From positions 2,867,418 through 2,931,417 of the forward strand of contig JBBCGL010000001.1 of the NCBI GenBank assembly GCA_037200385.1: DNA of 64,000 nucleotides, in the 5' to 3' direction. Source of the stretch: Rhizomicrobium sp. GTDB taxonomy: Bacteria > Pseudomonadota > Alphaproteobacteria > Micropepsales > Micropepsaceae. This document shows positions 61,370-64,000 of the stretch, one piece after another (positions within the stretch are counted from its first letter, which is position 1; every line of letters begins with the position of its first letter). Below the pieces are notes generated by a model. It saw only the letters and a program-made list of their open reading frames with translations. It had not been told where the DNA came from and did not search any database. Made by a program: the position numbers and the translations under genes.

Positions 61370-62178
61370 TGCGCGGGCGACCAGGGCGCGGCGGCCTGCT
61401 GGCCTATGCGGTGCTCTACCTCGCATTCCTCTATCTGCCCGTTCTCTTCCTGCCCCTGTTCTCCTTCAACAATTCGGTGTTCATCGCCTTTCCGCTGAGC
61501 GGCTTCACGACCCAATGGTACCGCGACATGCTCGGCGACAGTGCGATGCTGCACGCCCTGGGCAACAGTCTCGAGGTCGCCGCGGTCACCGCCTTGCTGG
61601 CGACCGTGCTCGGGCTGCTGGCGGCCAAGGCGCTCACGCGCTATCGCGTGCCGGGCGGCGGCGCGCTGCTCGCCTTCTCGTCCCTGCCGCTGTTCATCCC
61701 GGACATCGTGCTGGGCATCTCGCTGCTGATCCTGCTGAACCTGGCGGCGATCCCGCTCTCCCTGCTGACGGTCGCGGCGGGACATGTCCTGATCTGCGTG
61801 CCGTTCGCGATCACCGTCCTGATGTCGCGCTTCGAGGGCTTCGACAAGAGCCTGGAGGAGGCGTCGCTGGATCTGGGCGAGAGCGGTTGGATGACGTTCT
61901 GGCGCGTCACGTTCCCCCTCGCCCTGCCCGGCATCGTGTCGAGCCTGCTGCTCACCTTCATCGTGTCGTTCGACGAGTTCCTGATCGCCTATTTCCTCAG
62001 CGGCAACGAGGTGACGCTGCCGATCTATATCTGGGGCCAGCTGCGCTTTCCCGACCGGCTGCCGGCGGTGCTGGCGCTGGGCGCCGTGATCCTCGTGTCG
62101 ACCGCGTTGCTGGTGGTGTTCGCCGAATGGGTGCGCGGCTTCGGCCTGAAGGATCGCCACAGGATGGTGGGGGCATGA
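61369..62178 (+). CDS. ABC transporter permease (PotC-like)
   Basis: A 269-residue permease, ATG within the stop of the preceding gene. The EAA loop is FEGFDKSLEEASLDLGESGW (about 160-180). It pairs with the PotB-like subunit to form the membrane channel. It overlaps the ATPase gene by 4 bp. Confidence 0.9.
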   Translation: MRGRPGRGGLLAYAVLYLAFLYLPVLFLPLFSFNNSVFIAFPLSGFTTQWYRDMLGDSAMLHALGNSLEVAAVTALLATVLGLLAAKALTRYRVPGGGALLAFSSLPLFIPDIVLGISLLILLNLAAIPLSLLTVAAGHVLICVPFAITVLMSRFEGFDKSLEEASLDLGESGWMTFWRVTFPLALPGIVSSLLLTFIVSFDEFLIAYFLSGNEVTLPIYIWGQLRFPDRLPAVLALGAVILVSTALLVVFAEWVRGFGLKDRHRMVGA

Positions 62179-63221
62179 GCGACGGCGGCTTTCTCCACAT
62201 CGCGGGCGTGAGCAAGCGGTTCGGCGGCGTCACGGCGGTCGATCATGCGGAGCTCGGCATCGCGCGCGGCGAGTTCTTTTCCCTGCTCGGCCCAAGCGGC
62301 TGCGGGAAGACGACGCTGCTGCGCATGATCGCCGGGTTCGAATATCCGAGCGCCGGCGAGATCTATGTGGACGGCGAGCGGATCACCGACATGCCGCCCA
62401 ACCGCCGCCCGTCGAACATGGTGTTCCAGTCCTACGCGATCTTTCCGCACCTCAACGTATTCGACAACATCGCCTATGGCCTGCGCCGCGAACGCCTGCC
62501 GCGGTCCGATATAAGGCGCCGGGTCGGCGAGGCGCTCGCGATGATCAAGCTGGAGGGCTTCGGCGACCGGCGCGCCGACCAGTTGTCGGGCGGACAGCGG
62601 CAGCGCGTCGCGCTGGCGCGGGCGCTCATCTGCCGGCCCAAGGTCCTGCTGCTGGACGAGCCGCTGGGCGCGCTGGACAAGCGGCTGCGCGAGGCGATGC
62701 AGGTCGAGCTGCGGCAGCTGCAGAAGCGCGTCGGCATCACTTTCGTCTTCGTCACGCACGACCAGGAAGAGGCGCTGTCGATGTCGGACCGCATCGCGGT
62801 GATGTCGGGCGGGCGTATCCTGCAGGTGGCGGGTCCGCGCGCGCTCTATGAGGCGCCGAACTGCCGCGAGGTGGCGGACTTCATCGGACAGATGAATTTC
62901 TTCGATGGCGTGGTCGGCGCCGACGGCGCGATCGAGACGCCGCCGCTTGGGCGCGTGCGCGTGGCCGGCGGCGCGGCCGGAACGAGGGTGCTGGTGGCCT
63001 TGCGGCCGGAGAAAATCGTGTTGGGATCGGATGGCGTGGCAGGCACGATCGCATCGGCGGCCTATCTGGGCGAGCGCACGCATTACGCGGTTGCGTTACC
63101 CGGGCGCGCCGAGCCCGTGTTGGTCGCGACGCAGAACGCCGGCGCCGGACATGGCCATGCGGTGGGCGAGACGGTGCACTTGTCCTGGCGCGACGACGCC
63201 GTCGTGGTGCTGCCGCCATGA
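62175..63221 (+). CDS. ABC transporter ATPase (PotA-like)
   Basis: A 348-residue ATPase with Walker A GPSGCGKTT (39-47), the signature LSGGQRQRVA and Walker B VLLLDEPLGALD. The C-terminal TOBE-like domain (about 250-345) is typical of spermidine/sulfate/iron importers. It drives the two permeases; no periplasmic binding-protein gene occurs in the visible part of the operon. Confidence 0.93.
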   Translation: MSDGGFLHIAGVSKRFGGVTAVDHAELGIARGEFFSLLGPSGCGKTTLLRMIAGFEYPSAGEIYVDGERITDMPPNRRPSNMVFQSYAIFPHLNVFDNIAYGLRRERLPRSDIRRRVGEALAMIKLEGFGDRRADQLSGGQRQRVALARALICRPKVLLLDEPLGALDKRLREAMQVELRQLQKRVGITFVFVTHDQEEALSMSDRIAVMSGGRILQVAGPRALYEAPNCREVADFIGQMNFFDGVVGADGAIETPPLGRVRVAGGAAGTRVLVALRPEKIVLGSDGVAGTIASAAYLGERTHYAVALPGRAEPVLVATQNAGAGHGHAVGETVHLSWRDDAVVVLPP

Positions 63222-64000
63222 CGGGACGGTTCGCATCGCATGTCCAGGCCCGGCTGGCGCTGCTGCGGCACGCGGCGGCGCAGCAGCCCGCATCCGTCGC
63301 GCTGCGCACCCAGCTTGCCGACACGCTGGCGGACGCCGGAGAATACGACGAATTCGCAGCGCTGTTCCGCGCGTCCTATGCGGAGACGCCGCTGCGCGGA
63401 TTGCTGCTGGGGTCGCTGGCCGATAACGCGCCGCGCGACAGCGTCGAGAAGGTCCATGCGCGCGCGGCCGCGCTTGTCGCACGCGGCATGGGGTATGCGC
63501 CGGTGATCGCGGCGCTGGCGGTCTGCGAGGCGCTGCTGGGACGGCCCGAAGAAACGCGGCGTCTGGTCGACTATGAACGATTTCTCCGGGTCGCGCCGAT
63601 GGCGCCGCCGGAGGGATATGGCGATGCGGCGTTTCGCGAGGCGCTGGCGGCGGATGTGCGCTCCAAGCTCGAATACACCGATCCCAATGCGCGCAACACC
63701 GGCAATGCATGGTTCCACAATGGGCTTACGGCGTCCGAACGGCCGGCGGCGCGTGCCTTCACATCCGCTGCCACGCGGGCGGTCGAGCGCTATGTCGCGG
63801 CGCTGCCGGCAGACGACACGCATCCCTTCCTGCGGGCACGGCCGGAACGGTTCTTCCTGCGCGGCTGGGGCGTGGTGGCGAGATCCGACGGCCACTTCGA
63901 GACGCATGTTCATCCGCATGCCTGGCTGAGCGGGGTTTACTATGTGTCGCAGCCAAAAGCCTCACTGGACGGTCCGCGCGGCTGGCTGCGCGTCGGCCCG
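63218..64000 (+). CDS. Putative 2OG-Fe(II) oxygenase, C-terminus outside the window
   Basis: The first 261 codons from the ATG at 63218, overlapping the ATPase stop by 4 bp. A helical, TPR-like N-terminus (about 1-125) is followed by GNAWFHNGLTASERP (about 160) and the iron-site-like motif H-x-H-x-HAWLSGVYYV (about 229-242). The last part resembles the oxygenase family of PF13759. It may modify the substrate imported by the transporter or act independently. It is cut by the window edge. Confidence 0.72.
   Translation, partial: MTGRFASHVQARLALLRHAAAQQPASVALRTQLADTLADAGEYDEFAALFRASYAETPLRGLLLGSLADNAPRDSVEKVHARAAALVARGMGYAPVIAALAVCEALLGRPEETRRLVDYERFLRVAPMAPPEGYGDAAFREALAADVRSKLEYTDPNARNTGNAWFHNGLTASERPAARAFTSAATRAVERYVAALPADDTHPFLRARPERFFLRGWGVVARSDGHFETHVHPHAWLSGVYYVSQPKASLDGPRGWLRVGP

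Overview
The window is a GC-rich stretch of a bacterial chromosome. TonB-dependent receptors, FixJ-type two-component genes, NodT-type efflux, a DUF1501/DUF1800 pair and alphaproteobacterial-looking tRNAs suggest an environmental alphaproteobacterium, perhaps Rhizomicrobium/Micropepsaceae-like (inference; I cannot search databases). Genes are tightly packed, with many 4-bp ATGA overlaps.

1-14.5 kb is a metabolic block. It holds two TetR regulators, an MFS exporter, an SDR with a clear TetR-type palindrome upstream, and a 947-residue fusion of an APC permease to a flavin monooxygenase. On the minus strand follow a TonB receptor, an alpha/beta hydrolase, an Lrp regulator, a homoserine dehydrogenase lacking the ACT domain and an aldehyde dehydrogenase. 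A divergent AraC regulator and an L-threonine aldolase complete it. Together they look like uptake and catabolism of an amino-acid- or homoserine-related compound.

15-24.2 kb is a surface-adhesin operon on the minus strand: a giant PATR-repeat autotransporter (type Va), a YadA-like trimeric autotransporter (type Vc) and a small membrane protein.

24.7-33.6 kb holds an alkylation-repair trio (Ada, a small protein, a PF09859-like oxygenase), a TMEM175-like channel, several SnoaL/NTF2-fold proteins, SDR and GlcG proteins, a DJ-1/PfpI protein and a ketopantoate-reductase-like enzyme, plus gene remnants. 33.8-38.3 kb has a FixJ-like regulator, a lone receiver and a soluble PAS histidine kinase, then three more SnoaL-like genes, the last frameshifted.

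38.7-45.9 kb carries a CAT-anticodon tRNA, a SIMPL protein, an M3 peptidase, a thioredoxin-like protein, an enoyl-CoA hydratase, the DUF1501/DUF1800 pair and tRNA-Gly(GCC).

45.9-52.7 kb is the most unusual region. It is a 6.8-kb element integrated in tRNA-Gly, bounded by a 22-bp direct repeat. It encodes a tyrosine integrase, an AlpA-like protein, a TOPRIM-AAA primase/helicase, a seven-copy helically phased iteron array, a terminase-small-subunit-like protein without a large subunit or any virion genes, a Cro/C1 repressor with its operator, and two exported cargo proteins. Gene order matches phage-inducible chromosomal islands (PICI/SaPI-type satellites).

52.8-64 kb has an SDR, a MarR-controlled NodT-EmrA-EmrB efflux operon, an EamA transporter, a membrane protein and a polyamine-type ABC transporter operon without a visible binding protein, followed by a 2OG-oxygenase-like gene cut by the window end.
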